NCBI GenBank assembly: GCA_008828725.1
Contig: MEHQ01001264.1
Span: forward strand, 137,377-201,376
Direction of reading: 5' to 3'
Source: Saccharina japonica
Taxonomy: Eukaryota > Sar > Phaeophyceae > Laminariales > Laminariaceae
Length of the DNA stretch: 64,000 bases
The notes beneath the pieces are model-generated. The model worked only from the letters and a program-made list of their open reading frames with translations. It searched no databases and was not told where the DNA came from. The position numbers and the translations under genes were made by a program. Below, piece after piece: positions 46,011-58,260 of the stretch. How positions within the stretch are numbered: the first letter of the stretch is position 1; each line of letters starts with the position of its first letter.

Positions 46011-48164
46011 CCGAGCAAATATTATTGCTGTATGCCCTCGTTTCGGTTGTTGTCAACGTATATACCTCATTACAGTATTAGTAGTACTGTAGTGACACCA
46101 AGAATACTACGACTACTGTAGAACTCTGTAACCAGTTTGGATAATCGAGTTCTCCGTGTTTTGCTCCCGTAGCCATTGTACTTTCTCGCGTTTGATAATG
46201 GTTTGTCGTGTCAGCATTTACCTGATATATCGTATGATACCCTACTGCAAGGGAAGTTATCGATATCTACCACGATGGGTGGGTCTGCCTGCACTCGCCT
46301 GCCACAGAAGCATAAGGCGTAAGACCCCACCCTCTGACCACACTTTATCATTCGACAGCAGCAACGCATTCCCAACACCGCGCCCCAACGTCGGAGTCGC
46401 TAAGAAGGCTCGACAGTGTGCGAGCGTCATACTACCTTGCTGGGCACGTTTTGAAGGTAAGAGTCTCGACAACGCGCGTGGACGTTGTCCACCCAGCAAA
46501 CCGTTCTGTTGCCCCGAGGTTTTTCTACTCGATCGTGTCGTGTGTTAAACGTTTTGGACCCACAGCGAGGCGGGTGCAACTTAGCCGCCAGTCTGCAAAG
46601 CCGAGAAGTTCGAGGTGCATCGTTTCAGCCCTCGTCATACTGCACTGCGCCCAACTATGGCTTCTAATTCCCGAGTGTTTTATCCCCACGGCGGGGCTGC
46701 TGTGACACCTTTCTTCGCTCATCGTTTGCCACAACGAGACCCTGACCCTTACATAGCAAAAACAAATGTTGTTCATCAAAACCAATGTTCGCCGTATCTG
46801 GCCTTATCGGTACTCGGTGTACTTTGCTGCCAGAAGGACCACACCAATAATATTAGCACACGCTGTTTTGTTTCGGTGTCGGCCCGGAGAAGCGTCCGTC
46901 TCATCTTCGACACGCCGACCGACCGGTGCTCATGTATGCGTCATTGTTCCGTTCTGATGCGTCTGTTCCCAGTGTTTGAGCTGCACGTCCGGCGTTCTTT
47001 TGTGCCCCCCCTTGTGCTCTCGAGACATTTTCGTACATATCATATGGTTCGTGTCTCATTGATTTAAAGTTTGTGCGTGTGGCAGGTTTTTGTCTCTCGG
47101 ATCTGTGTATGATTACGTTATGTTCCATGATTGGTACCCAGTGACTCAGCACAGCAGGGCAAACAACGGGTATTCGAATATCAATCTGGTGCATCAGTAT
47201 ATATATGTTGGCGATCTACTGCAGCAGCCAAACATACCATGATGATTGCGTTAATTTATTATGCCAAACGCCCTAGGAAGAGTTTACAGCAGTATACAAC
47301 ACGTACGTGCGCATGGATGAGGATCATGCCGCGCGCGTTCATGGCGCATCTCCTTTCTCCTTACGCGTTGCAGTTCGGGCATATATATATCCCACCACAA
47401 CACAGCCCCGCCTGTTTCGTTGCTGTACTCGCCATGCACGCTTTCTCTCCCCAATTTCCCAAAGGCCTTCCCTATTTTTCTGATGTAGAACAGTCCCTCG
47501 CTTTCGATGCGGCATCCGTGGATAAGTGGATACTACGCACGCACGTACCTGTTATACGGCAGGTTCAGTGCGCAAGGCACCTCGCTGGATGTATTCGGGT
47601 ATTCCTCATCGCATCCACCTGTTCATCCCTATTGTGGGGTATGACCCCACAGTTTTTTTTTCTTTCTTTTCTGTAAGGTCGTACTACCCCCATACATCCT
47701 GGACCTGGACTGGGCGTGAATCTTGTTTTTTTTAGGAGACGATATCCAGCAGGGTAATATAGTACCTAGACCTGGTCGTGGTTATTGTATGGCCGACCCC
47801 GAAATAAGGCCTCGGTTGGTTGACTGTAAGTCGGCAGCTGGCGGTGCTATTAATACCTTTGTCTTACATAGTTAATTGTTGATTTATAGACTTTTAGTAT
47901 ATGGTATCACGGACTTTAAGTACGCATACGTACTTCGACTTATGGTTGATATTTTCCCACCCGCGTCATCATGCGATTACGAGTAGACCGTATATACTAC
48001 TACTGCAGTATACACGTACCTGGTAAAACTCCTTTTTTTTGTTTTGACAGAAGGGAAACCGGAGGGGCCAGTTGTTCAAGCTTCATAACAGATATGGTAC
48101 GCATTCAGCAGTTGAACTTGCCTTGATGCTACTTTCGCCTCATCCCGATTTGAGGTCAATTCGT
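46011..48164. other. gene-free stretch
   Basis: Frames up to 181 codons (47,131-47,676 +) occur but show no domain, no consistent splice partner and ordinary composition for non-coding DNA here. 46,190-46,520 is another diverged member of the dispersed family described at 39,365-40,559. Confidence 0.4.
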
Positions 48165-48242
<78 letters not shown>

Positions 48243-48244
48243 GG

Positions 48245-48305
<61 letters not shown>

Positions 48306-48330
48306 GCTTTTGTTTTTGTTGTTGTTGTTC
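48165..48330. repeat. (GTT)n microsatellite
   Basis: About 47 uninterrupted or near-uninterrupted GTT units are followed by an impure tail. Poly-Val, poly-Leu and poly-Asn frames across it are artefacts. Confidence 0.97.
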
Positions 48331-48404
48331 TCGATATTATTGTTGCTCATAAGTTTTATCAAACACCACCGTATCTCCACATAACAGCCAGGTCCTAACC
48401 AAAA

Positions 48405-48545
48405 CCCGTCATATAATCGGTCGAATTTATGTCTACTGTAGAATATATAGTCATATGACAGGTAAACTGTATACACCCACTATTAAATAATCGATCGAAT
48501 TTATATCTAGACTATAGTCATATATATGGCAGGTAAACTGTACAC
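48405..48545 (+). repeat. two tandem ~68-bp units
   Basis: The words TCGAATTTATGTCTA/TCGAATTTATATCTA, ATAGTCATAT and GGCAGGTAAACTGTA repeat once in order. Confidence 0.8.
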
Positions 48546-49570
48546 GGAAGTGAGTTGGTGCCCCCGCGCATATGCGGGGGCATGCTAAAATCTACGAGTA
48601 TAGTGAATATGTGGCCAAATCGGCTGGATCCGCCTACACTAAAGCTATATATCTCCCACTGTGGACAAGCAGTAAGAGAACACGTCATCAGAGAGGTGTT
48701 TTCGGACTGTACTGTACCACACCTCCCTTGAATTGGGGGTATCCACTACTTGTTGTGTCTGGTACCTGGTACGCATGTTCATGTTTGGGCAGTAATATAA
48801 GTTATACGTACGTGCGCCCGCTCCTCGTTTTTTGTTCTTGTCGGCACGAACATTTTTATATACCGCCTATATATGAACGACTTGAGTTCCAGTGCGTACT
48901 GCCGTACGAGTAGTGTGAGATTCACGAATTCATACACCAGGTATATTATACTACAGTAATACTGCAATTCAAGATCATCCATTAAAGTCCACCGCTGGGC
49001 CACATGATCTAGGTCGTGGAGATGGTACACCGACGATTGCCTTCTGTTTCCTTTTTTTCGTTCTATTACCACCGCTCCCTCTAGAGTCTTGTAATTTTGG
49101 GCCTTTTCATCACCACACGATTATATTTATTTGTATTGTTCGTGGCAACGACTTTTATGTGAGTTCAACAACGACACCAACAACAACCAGAACCACACCG
49201 CAAAGAAAAGCACCACACGAACAACAAACGAACAACCATAATAATAACTATGCGTACAACCACAGCGACATATATGTATACATCAATTCGTCGTACTACT
49301 ATGCATTCATTCGTACGTGCTGTTGTAGAAGGAAATAAAAATATGAATACACGTACTCGAGCTGGCCCAGCCTCACAACTATATTTTACTTATTCAGCGT
49401 TTTCGCAATCGCGTGGGAGTATGTCGACCCCAGGTTTTGCAGGTGTGTTCCTGGGTCTGTATCGCGTGCTCTGGCGGAGGCTGTGGGATCAGAGTTGTTT
49501 TCGTCGAGAAATCACATATCGATTAAAGACCGTCACTCCCGAAGATATATACGAGTATATATATCGATAC
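48546..49570. other. no recognisable feature
   Basis: Short overlapping frames only. A small hairpin GTGCCCCCGCGCATATGCGGGGGCAT-type palindrome sits near 48,557-48,582. Confidence 0.4.
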
Positions 49571-49679
49571 TATTACGGAGGACCATAGTAAATAGGACCA
49601 AATATTGTTAGTAGTAATAGGTAAACATATAGATTTTTGTGTGCACCGTAAGTCCTATTTACTATGGTCCTCCGTAATA
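49571..49679. mobile_element. MITE, copy 2 (perfect 26-bp TIRs, TA target)
   Basis: The ends are exact inverted repeats, reading TTACGGAGGACCATAGTA then AATAGGAC. The element is flanked by TA on both sides. A TA duplication and short stop-rich interior fit Tc1/mariner-type (Stowaway-like) MITEs, which need a transposase made elsewhere. Perfect ends suggest recent activity. Confidence 0.88.
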
Positions 49680-50005
49680 AAGTCTTCACGACAGTGAAAA
49701 CAAATAGGCGCTGCAGATGCCGCCACGAAGCAAGTCCCACGTGTTCGCGAACCCTAGCTCGCACATTTCTGTACACACCACACAAGCACATGTAGCCCCA
49801 ACAGCCAGAAACGCCTTACCCGTCGCCTCGATGTGAGCGCTGAGGCTTTTGGCATTGATCCCAATTGTGAATAGGGTTCATGCTCACGTTCACAACTTTA
49901 CAAGGGCCGGATGTGGACGACCTCATCGACGCCACTGGCATGTGCCTTGGTGCTGCCCCTGTAGTCGCGACAATTAACTCTTGTCCGTGCTAACCACAAC
50001 ACCAC

Positions 50006-50287
50006 ATGGGCCTACGAGGTAATCTCTCGACTGCGCTGCTGAACTGTCCCTTCGCGGCGCGGTTCAACTCTTGTCCTAAGCATCTGTTTTTGTATTCATC
50101 GTCAGCGAACTTGCGAAACACGAACCGCCCGAACTCCCTGGTGATATGTACGTGCTTGCCCCGCCGCCGTGCTTCCGCCAATCGCCCGCACAGTTCTGAC
50201 AGGGCTCAGGTGCAAAGTATCCACTACCAATTAACAATACGTGTCAGGGAGCAAAGGAAGTTTAGGTGCACTGACAATGCCGCTTAA
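50006..50287 (+). CDS. possible overlapping upstream ORF of SAMDC
   Basis: A 93-codon frame from ATG 50,006 ends at 50,287, out of frame with and overlapping the proposed SAMDC start (ATG 50,277). If both lie on the same transcript, it would be an overlapping upstream ORF. Upstream ORFs control SAMDC translation in plants and animals, which is why it is listed. The peptide has no recognised domain, and the transcript start is unknown. It could be chance. Confidence 0.2.
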   Translation: MGLRGNLSTALLNCPFAARFNSCPKHLFLYSSSANLRNTNRPNSLVICTCLPRRRASANRPHSSDRAQVQSIHYQLTIRVREQRKFRCTDNAA

Positions 50288-53200
50288 CAACGCATCTTCG
50301 ATCGGAAGGGACATGGGAGCGTTGTTCTCCTCTGCATCATCTGCGCTGGACGTTCCGGAGCTGGACCACGTGTCAGAGTGTGCCGATTCAGAGTGTGGCA
50401 CTCCCTCGGCTCGGTATGCTGCGTGCGCCGGGTTTGACACTTTCGCAGGCTCAGTGTCGGACTCGAGTGATTCTGGCGGGGACGACGACATACTGCGCAA
50501 GGTAAGGAGCAGTAAGGAGGACGGCGGCTTTGACCCACCTTTTCAAGATTTCGTTTCGCCTTCCTTTCCCGTTTAGAAGTTTTGGGTTTCCGTATGACTT
50601 TCGATATCGTTCTAGTTGTATGGCAGTTTAGTATGGCCTTTCTAAAACCGATACTATTTGTGTGCACACTCAAACCACATATCAGCTACACTTCTTGAGT
50701 AAGTACCGATCGGGTGGGTGGGTGGGTGGGTGTGTAACATCGTTTTTTCGTTCTCTGGTGTTGGAGCGTACCACCACTGTAACCCATTTTATCTGTATGC
50801 ACACTAAAACACATGAACAATTCTAGTTAGCCCCGGCGTGCCAGTGGGTGGGTGGATCGAGTGGTAAACACGTTTGTTTTGTTTCTAGTTGATATGAGAT
50901 AGCATCTAGCTGTGACTAGAAACCCACGCAGCAGGAGTTATCTAACTGTCGTCACCCTGTGTGCGTTGTTGGTGGAATAATAGTATATCAAATCGTGTAC
51001 GTTGGCACAAGATCTTCCGTCAGGCGGGGGAAGCTTGTGGCGAACTCTTTCACATCTCAATCACCGGTAACGGCGCATCTTTCGAACCCCGTCTGCCCCT
51101 GCCCTGGGATGCTTTACCTCCGCCCTGGGGTGGTACACAGCCATGATTGTAAATAGGACCAAGTGCTGTTATTAATAGTATACATTAGGAACCATAGTAA
51201 ATAGGACCAAATACTGTTGTTAACAGTAAACATCGGGAAATATACAGTTTGTTTTAGTGTGTACGGTGAGTTCTATTTACTATGGTTCCTCTGAAGTACG
51301 TATTTCTGTTTGTTTGGGTTTTATGGTATTTTAGTAGGGTCATTCTCAAAACAATCACAATGCTTGCTAGAAACATCAGTTCGATAATGCAATTATACTG
51401 ATATTTTACGTCGTTCCCGCTTTCTTGCAGCCGTTTTGCACGGTCATGGAATAAATCCCCAACCGGCGATCGTCCGTGCCTCTTGTACCCCTCAGTTGGA
51501 AATCGAGGCGGACGACGAAGACGAGGAGAGAGAATACACGGGCTGTTTCGAGGGGCCTGAAAAGACACTGGAGGTGGGAAGCATGTGAAAGGCACACTTG
51601 TTTCTTCGCGACATTTACACTACTACTGTAGTAGCACACGAGTAATTAATTATTTCACGCTTACTCTACATGTTACTTGGTATACATATTACGCCTGCCT
51701 GTGAAACCCCCGACACCATCGACAGGATCAACAAAACGATGGAAACTAAACAGTCGATACATTAATGGTGTGATCGTACGTGTTATAAAGTGTTTAACGA
51801 ACGCCTTGGGCTGGGATCCCGAAGCAGTTACGCCCGATTTTTCGAGAGGAAGTAAGTAGCTTAAGGTGATCGGTGCGGTCTGGTCATTCGTTCAAGCTCC
51901 TGGTGCTGTTTGTCGAAAATAAGAATCTCGGGGGCGAACGTACGGCTAGTTGGAGCAGTGCGGCCCTCTGGTCTGAAGCCTGCTGTGCTGACGCCTGCCC
52001 GGTCGCAAATCATGATTTATTTGATAATGCTCATGTAGCAGTGCTCATACTTATGTCTGACAAACCTCGTGAGCAAGACCATGAGTTGATTGTCAGTGAG
52101 TGGGCCGATTGGACATGTCGCTGGGTTTCAGCTGAAGCTGCCCGTTTCCACCGGTTCATATCGTATGTTGCTTGCAGATACGCTTCAAGCGAGACGTTGG
52201 CAAACCGAAAGGCTGCCGTGCGCTGACCAGACTAAGCCTGGACAGCATATGCTCCCGCGCGAGGTGCAAGATATTGCACCAGATCTCCAACGACTACCTT
52301 GACGCTTATCTGCTATCGGAGAGCAGCCTCTTCGTTTACTCACACAAGGCGAGTCCAGATGTATCCGTAAATTAGCTGAATGTAATCCGATCGTGTGGGT
52401 CATCCACGAAAGAAATTGTACGCTAAACCTTGCTCCGCTTCTAAACGACAAATTCTTACGTCCCTGAAAAAATCACATATTTTGTTTCCCTGCCATCAAC
52501 AGCAGATTTAATACCCATACGTTTGCGATACTTTGCGATGCAGATTATCATGAAGACTTGTGGTACGACTACCCTCTTGCGCTGTGTCGCTACGATCTTG
52601 CAAGCTGCACTGGAGCAGCAAGGGTTGGTCCTTGAATGGATGAGCTACTCGCGGAAGAACTTCACCTTTCCTGGCGACCAGCTCTTTCCCCACTCGAGCT
52701 TCCACCAGGAACTGCAGTATTTGCGCGCACACAGTCACCTCAGTCAGCAGCTCAACGGTGCAGGTACGCAAGAGTTTTGCCGCGCGTGATGCTGGTAAAA
52801 GCCAGTCTATCAGTACACTGTTATGTACGTCTGAACACAGTTTTGGTTGTTTGGACCAAGGACGCGGATTGATGTTATCTGGGCCAACCGAAGTGGTACA
52901 TGTTTAGCTTCGGCGGCAAACATATATATATATATATCCCGTTTTCACGCATACATCCAACTCGACATCTCCGTGTACGTCGCTATTTGGCAGGCTACAT
53001 TTTAGGCCCAGTGACCGGGGACCACTGGTTGGTGTATGTCGCAGACAAGTGCCACCGCCGGCATCACACTGCGAATGATCGCACGGTGAGTTTGTCTATT
53101 TTCTCGTAGTGCACCCTTTTCGTTCAGATTTCATCTGTCCCGCGGTTTCAAGCGTTCCCTCCTTGCCCCACTGGCATGCACCGGTCGTGCGGTAAACTGG

Positions 53201-55379
53201 CGCTCACGCTATCATGCCGCGATCGCTACAGTAAGGCCACCAGACTACTTGTCAACCCCAGCGCGTTTCGCTAACGACTGTTTTTCTTTCTCCCGCCGTA
53301 TTTGTTTTTCCAGATGAACATGATGATGTTCGATATGCATCCTGACACCGCTAGCAAATTCTACAAGGAGGCCTGCCCCACGGCCGAAGAGATGACCAAA
53401 GAGACAGGAATCGACAAGCTGGTGACTGGGGCGGTTGTGGACGATCACGCGTTCGAGCCTTGCGGGTGAGAATGCGCTCCATTGGACGTTTGCCAAGAGC
53501 TGCCCACACCAGACGTCTCTCTGCTACTGCTAGCTCTTAATAACTGTGATAGATTGTCGTACCCCGACCGATGTGGGGTGATTGTGCTTTCCTAGTTGTG
53601 GCTTATTTGCATGGCTGCAGAGCTCAATCGCTGATCTGCCCCCGTATCATGATGTTGGGTTCGAAAAAGAACCCAGGGTCACGTTTGCCTTGGGTACACG
53701 AGTGGGTAACATTGCGTTGGTTCGTATAATGCGAGCTTTTTGTATTTGTGGTAGCCCTGTATAGAAACACGACATCACGGCTATGCCTCGCTTGACGTTG
53801 AACTATTTGGCCGTCGTCGCACAGTTATTCTATGAACGCCATCCTGTACGACTCGTACTACACCATCCACGTCACTCCGGAGGAATCCTGCAGCTACGCG
53901 AGCTTCGAGACGAATCACCCTTTCAAGTCTTACAGGTGGGAGCACACGTTATTCAAGTTGCTGTACAAGGTATTGCAAAACTTTGACACGATTCTTTCCC
54001 CCGTTTCAAGCCTGTTGCGATTTAAGCCCCCGTGTGGTTGCTTCCTTGTGGTGTGGAGTCAGAGGAGGCCGCGCACCCTCTCTCCGATGCGTTTGTTGGG
54101 TACCTGATAGTTGGCACTCATTGCGTGGTCCGCGACCAACTCCTGCCAATAGCGTCTAGGATCGCATGTTGTCAGAGGGTACCAAATCGATTGCTTAGCT
54201 TGTTCGGTTGCACAACTCCCAAGCCCCGGATTGTGAGTTAACACACATACTTCGCACATAGGATTAAACCCGTACAATTCAAACCACATCACACCTGCTG
54301 CACCTGCAGCCCCCTCGTTTTCTCTTTGTTCCGTGGTTCGAGGACTCGTTCATCTGGTTATCCTAATGCAGTTGGCTGCCTGTTGGCCTTGGGTCCTTCA
54401 GCAGCCAACCAACGCGAATGAGCGAGAACCCCAATACCAAATCAGCCGTTTCAAGTTGGATCTCATGGTAGCTTGAAGGGGATTGCGAAGGGTTCGTCAG
54501 ACGGCCTGAGGCATGCTAACGCAAATGGGCACTACGTATTGCAGAAGAGCAGACCGCAGCTGTTGATGGCCCGTCTCAGTTCGTACCGCACATTATTCGT
54601 CAGCCTGAGTTTCGCGAGTGACACTCCCGCAACACGCGTCGCGCAGGTCCATCATCAATAACGTTCTCAACGTTTTCCGTCCGAAGCGGTGGGTGCTGAC
54701 GATGGTCGCTGACAAGGCCGGACTGGCCCCCTTCACCGAGAGTCCGTTCATCGTGGAACAGGTGAGAAATTTCACTGCGATCTACGATAGAGGTAGCTCT
54801 TTGTGGCAGACATTTTTTCTGAGTGATCGGGCGCTCCTTAGGGCCCGAATTAACGAGTATAAAATAAATTCAGTTTGGAAAAAAAACATGGTGCACCTGC
54901 ATGCATGCAGGCGACATCTAAAACAGCGTCGGGCAGGCATTAACACGAGGAAAGGACAATGCGAGCGACGGCTTCACGACGACTGTCGTTAATATGCTAT
55001 TTTCCTGCGGCCTGCAGCTACCAAAATGTGGAGACTAATTCGGGCGTGTTTTATGTTGGTACGAATCTGAGTATGAAATGTACGTCGAAGGTAAATCTGA
55101 GAAAGATCCACGGTGTATTTGCAGAATATTCATCATGCGCTTTCCGTCTTGGGCACCCACTGACGGTCCCACCTGCGGTCTTGTGGTCCTTGTTATTTGC
55201 TGTGCCTTGTGCTTTGTCAGATGGATCTACCACTGCGAAAGGCCCACTATGTCCGCACATCTGTGTCCTCCACCGTTGTGGAAGGAGACTGCGTCTGCAT
55301 GATGGGCGCGTGGGACATGAGAGACAGTGTTGTCAGCAATGAGGGCTGGGAGCGCCCGCGTACCGTGCCCTTGGCTTGA
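50277..55379 (+). CDS. SAMDC: S-adenosylmethionine decarboxylase, nine exons
   Basis: This enzyme converts S-adenosylmethionine to the aminopropyl donor for spermidine and spermine. Exons: 50,277-50,501; 51,496-51,573; 52,178-52,348; 52,544-52,763; 52,994-53,085; 53,314-53,465; 53,825-53,935; 54,647-54,761; 55,221-55,379. Phases agree throughout, giving 440 residues, longer than usual because of an acidic/Ser-rich N-terminal ~90 residues. Visible: FEGPEK (Glu94, Glu97); LSE|SS (cleavage Glu149/Ser150, making the pyruvoyl group); KTCGTT (Cys164); YSRKNF; GPVTGDHW; FEPCGYSMN (Ser315); YTIHVTPE (His328); SYASFETN; FRPKRW. All catalytic and processing residues known for the family are present. 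Intron 3 has a GC donor (AAG|GCGAGT). Introns 2 and 4-8 are GT-AG. Exon 1 is the least sure part: an alternative acceptor at 51,430 exists. A MITE lies in intron 1. Confidence 0.9.
50712..50733. repeat. (GGGT)n microsatellite in SAMDC intron 1
   Basis: About five GGGT units are seen directly, with the possibility of a G-quadruplex in the coding-strand DNA or pre-mRNA. A shorter relative (GGGTGGGTGG) lies near 50,845. Confidence 0.9.
51187..51290. mobile_element. MITE, copy 3, inside SAMDC intron 1
   Basis: A 104-bp element with ends AGGAACCATAGTAAATAG and the inverse, matching in 20 of 21 bases, belongs to the same family as 49,571-49,679. A half copy (GTAAATAGGACCAA) lies just upstream at 51,149-51,162. 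It sits 206 bp before the exon 2 acceptor. Confidence 0.8.
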
Positions 55380-58260
55380 CCCGGGGAGCGAGCATCTGTC
55401 GGAGACGACAGGACACCACGTAGCAGGCACCGGCTTGTGTATTTCCCGGTCGGGGTTCTATGGTACTGAGCGTGGGTTAGGGACGTTGGTAGGGATATGC
55501 ACTATTGCCAACTGCCGCTAGAATGCGTTGTAACTATTATATTAAAAGCCAAACGTGGTTTGGATGCGGCGGCGGCATCTCTTGAAGTAGGTTCCGGGTC
55601 GGTTTCTTGCTATGGCGGCTGGGTTGGTGGCTCATCTCAGTTTCCACTGTAGGCGATGGGTCAAATTATGTAGTTGTTTCCGTAACCTACTTGTAACCCC
55701 AACGTTGGCAGTGCCCTCAGAACAGGGTTCACGCGAATTTGAGACAACTGTGCCAATATACATGGGCCTTTGTTATTTATGATGCGAGTGTGCGGCCCGC
55801 GTGAGGCGCCAGGTGTACAGCGAAATGGTTGCGGCACGTATCGAGGGAATGACCATCATCTGTGTGTCGTGTTTGTGTTGATTTTGCATGCCGTCGATAG
55901 GACGCTTTGTACATGCTGAAAACCCCCGACGTGTACATGTAGGAAGCTGCTGTAGGTAATGTTAACTCCCAGTAGGCACTGACTGTTGCGTGTGTTATAG
56001 CTGATGCTTCTTTAGAGCAGGTAATTCGTGAAAGGTGTTAACGGGTGCGGCTCACGGAAATATCGCTGTAATATTTGCACGTCTTTGTAAGGTTTATGTA
56101 TCAGATACCGGGTACCAGTTGCCGTTGAAAAATACAAAAGAAAAAATATATATATGTAATGTACAGTACGATAGTATCTCTATGTTTCTCCCTGGGTCCT
56201 GGCTGACTTTGGCCGGCTGGAACAAAATAAATGTTGTTCGTTGCCTTTAATACGGCCAGGTACTCTGGAATAGTATGTACGCCATGCCGGCACGCGTACA
56301 CAGGTACTACCTCATGTATTTGTACGGCTTCTTTACACTGGCTGAAAGCACCAGCGGGGTTTACAGTATATGTGACTTTTGAGTACTCCCTAGGGGGGCT
56401 CGCTGGAGGTGTGATCTGCCTTGTCGTCACGGCTGGTATTTTGTGCACTGTCTCTGTGCCACACATGCCTACAGAATAATCAACACTGATAATCTGGAAA
56501 CCTAATGTAACCGTTGTGCCCAACGGGAGATGCCCTCGATCTATTGCATGGTCGAGCGGAACATGTCGTTGGACAGGTGTGTGTTACCAACGTCGGTGAG
56601 CACGGGGTTTGTCGACGCGGTGCAAAGGGTAATCGTTCTGTTCCCAACCAGCTGGCGGACCAAACACATCGCGGAGCAGCGTACTTAACGCCGCAAGCCG
56701 TGCGATCGGCTGACAATGATTGACATCGATCCTGTACTGTTGCAGTTCACGGAAACCACCTTGAAACGTTTAAATCCCAGCTGTAGGAAGGAATCGCGAA
56801 TGCAGGTCGCTGGATGATCTGTTCATCTAGCAGCTGACTATAATATTCTTCACCTCCACTGGTGATAGCGCAGTCAGTGTCTGTGTTGGTTACGCAGTCA
56901 GCGGCTGCGCCGGGGTCCAGATGCTGATGGGCCTTCTGTTTAGGAAGACGAGAATGCCTGGCGTTGACATGCGTGTATACATGAAGGTCGTGGATGGCGC
57001 AAGTGGGTCTCTGTTTGCCTGCGTTGGATCCACAGACCCTGCCGCGGGGTTTGGCGGCCGCTGGCCTTCCGTCATCATGAGCGCCTGAACGTTCGTCAGC
57101 TGACAGTTGGCGTGTGTGTTGCCTCGGCTCGTATGGAAGTGCGAGTCAGACGCAGCTCACGAGCAGCTGACGCGGCCGTTGTTGAAGCACGCGATGCCGG
57201 TTCGTCGACCTCTGGTGATAAGTGATCCAGCTGAGTCTTCGGTGGTGCTTGATGACCGTGATCCTGTGACCCCCTTTGGTGCTGTTGATTCGACTGATGC
57301 TCCGGTGAGGCCAGAGGACTTCGATCCTTTGACTGCGTTTGATGCTGTTGATTCGGCTGACACTGAAATGGTCCCAGGCGTTGACGCTCCGACGACCCCG
57401 GATGCCGATCCTGCGGGAATCGCACATGCTGAGGCTCCGATGATCCCCGATGTTGATGATCTGACAGTCCTAGGCGATACTGCTCGGGGGAGTGAATGGT
57501 ATCTTGTGCTTTGATGGAGATTTTCATCTCACTGTTTTCTTCCTCCGATAACCACAAAACGGTGTCTCTTCGTGCAGCCAAGGCCAACGAACTTTGCTGG
57601 GTTTTTATGCCCCTGTTCTCCATTTGTGGGCGCGCTATCGAAGGTGTCGTTGCTCCTGTTTGTTTTGTGTATTTTACTGGTGGTCGCGTGACGCGCATCT
57701 GACGCGACCCCAGCTGCAGTAGAAGGTTCGACCGACAGCCGAAACAGCAGGTGTGTGACTCCTGGAAATGAACCCCCAATTCCTAGTAGTGGTGTTCCAG
57801 CCCCTCGTGATGACGTTCCAGCCCTTCGTGGTGCTGCTTCAGCCCTGTTGGTGGTGTTCCAGCCACTGGTTATAGCGTCTGAGTTCCTGGCGATTTCACT
57901 CCTGTCGCTGGCGGTGATGCTCCAGCCACGGGTAACGACGTTCAAGATGCTGATACTCCAGTCCCGACACCTGGTTATAACTCTCCGGCATCTGCTCATT
58001 ATAATTTTGCCGTTGGTGGCGACGATCCGACCCGTGGCATTGACGTGTCCTTCTTTAGGGGGTTGTGCGCTTCCGCAGGTGGTATGCGTCGGCTTTGCTC
58101 ACGGGAGCACTCCATCTCAGCAGCCGTGGCTTCCTTTGGCGTGTCCTTGCTGTCTTTTGGCATGGGTACAGCCATAGGTTCAGGCGTCGATCCATTTTGC
58201 TCGGACATCTCGTCGTGTTGGGGAATTGGTATCAGGGCTAGAGCCAATGTGTATGATGCC
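55380..58260. other. SAMDC 3' flank and unassigned sequence
   Basis: No confident gene. Frames at 56,101-56,523 (-), 57,096-57,779 (-) and 57,529-57,999 (-) lack domains. The segment 57,240-57,480 holds diverged ~54-bp repeats (GATCC, GCTGTTGATTCG, GACTGATGCTCC words) that keep both strands open. 57,999-58,247 (-) is Glu/Pro/Ser-rich and could be a decayed linker of the retroelement fragment that follows on the minus strand. Confidence 0.35.

Noticed and set aside
47131..47676. 181-codon plus-strand ORF
   Set aside because: No domain, no splice partner and no neighbouring support; a length expected occasionally by chance in 64 kb.
48072..48476. Poly-Val / poly-Leu / poly-Asn proteins
   Set aside because: All arise from the (GTT)n microsatellite in different frames.
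49990..50190. Minus-strand terminal exon (basic protein ending PMWCCG)
   Set aside because: It has a possible acceptor but would need upstream exons overlapping SAMDC exon 1, and it matches no known family.
55019..55090. Extra SAMDC exon between exons 8 and 9
   Set aside because: The frame TNSGVFYVGTNLSMKC has a donor but only a weak acceptor. Exon 8 joins the last exon directly in phase 0 and better fits the family C-terminus.
57107..57514. Plus-strand Asp/Pro/Thr-rich protein
   Set aside because: Generated by ~54-bp diverged repeats that keep both strands open; no domain or start support.
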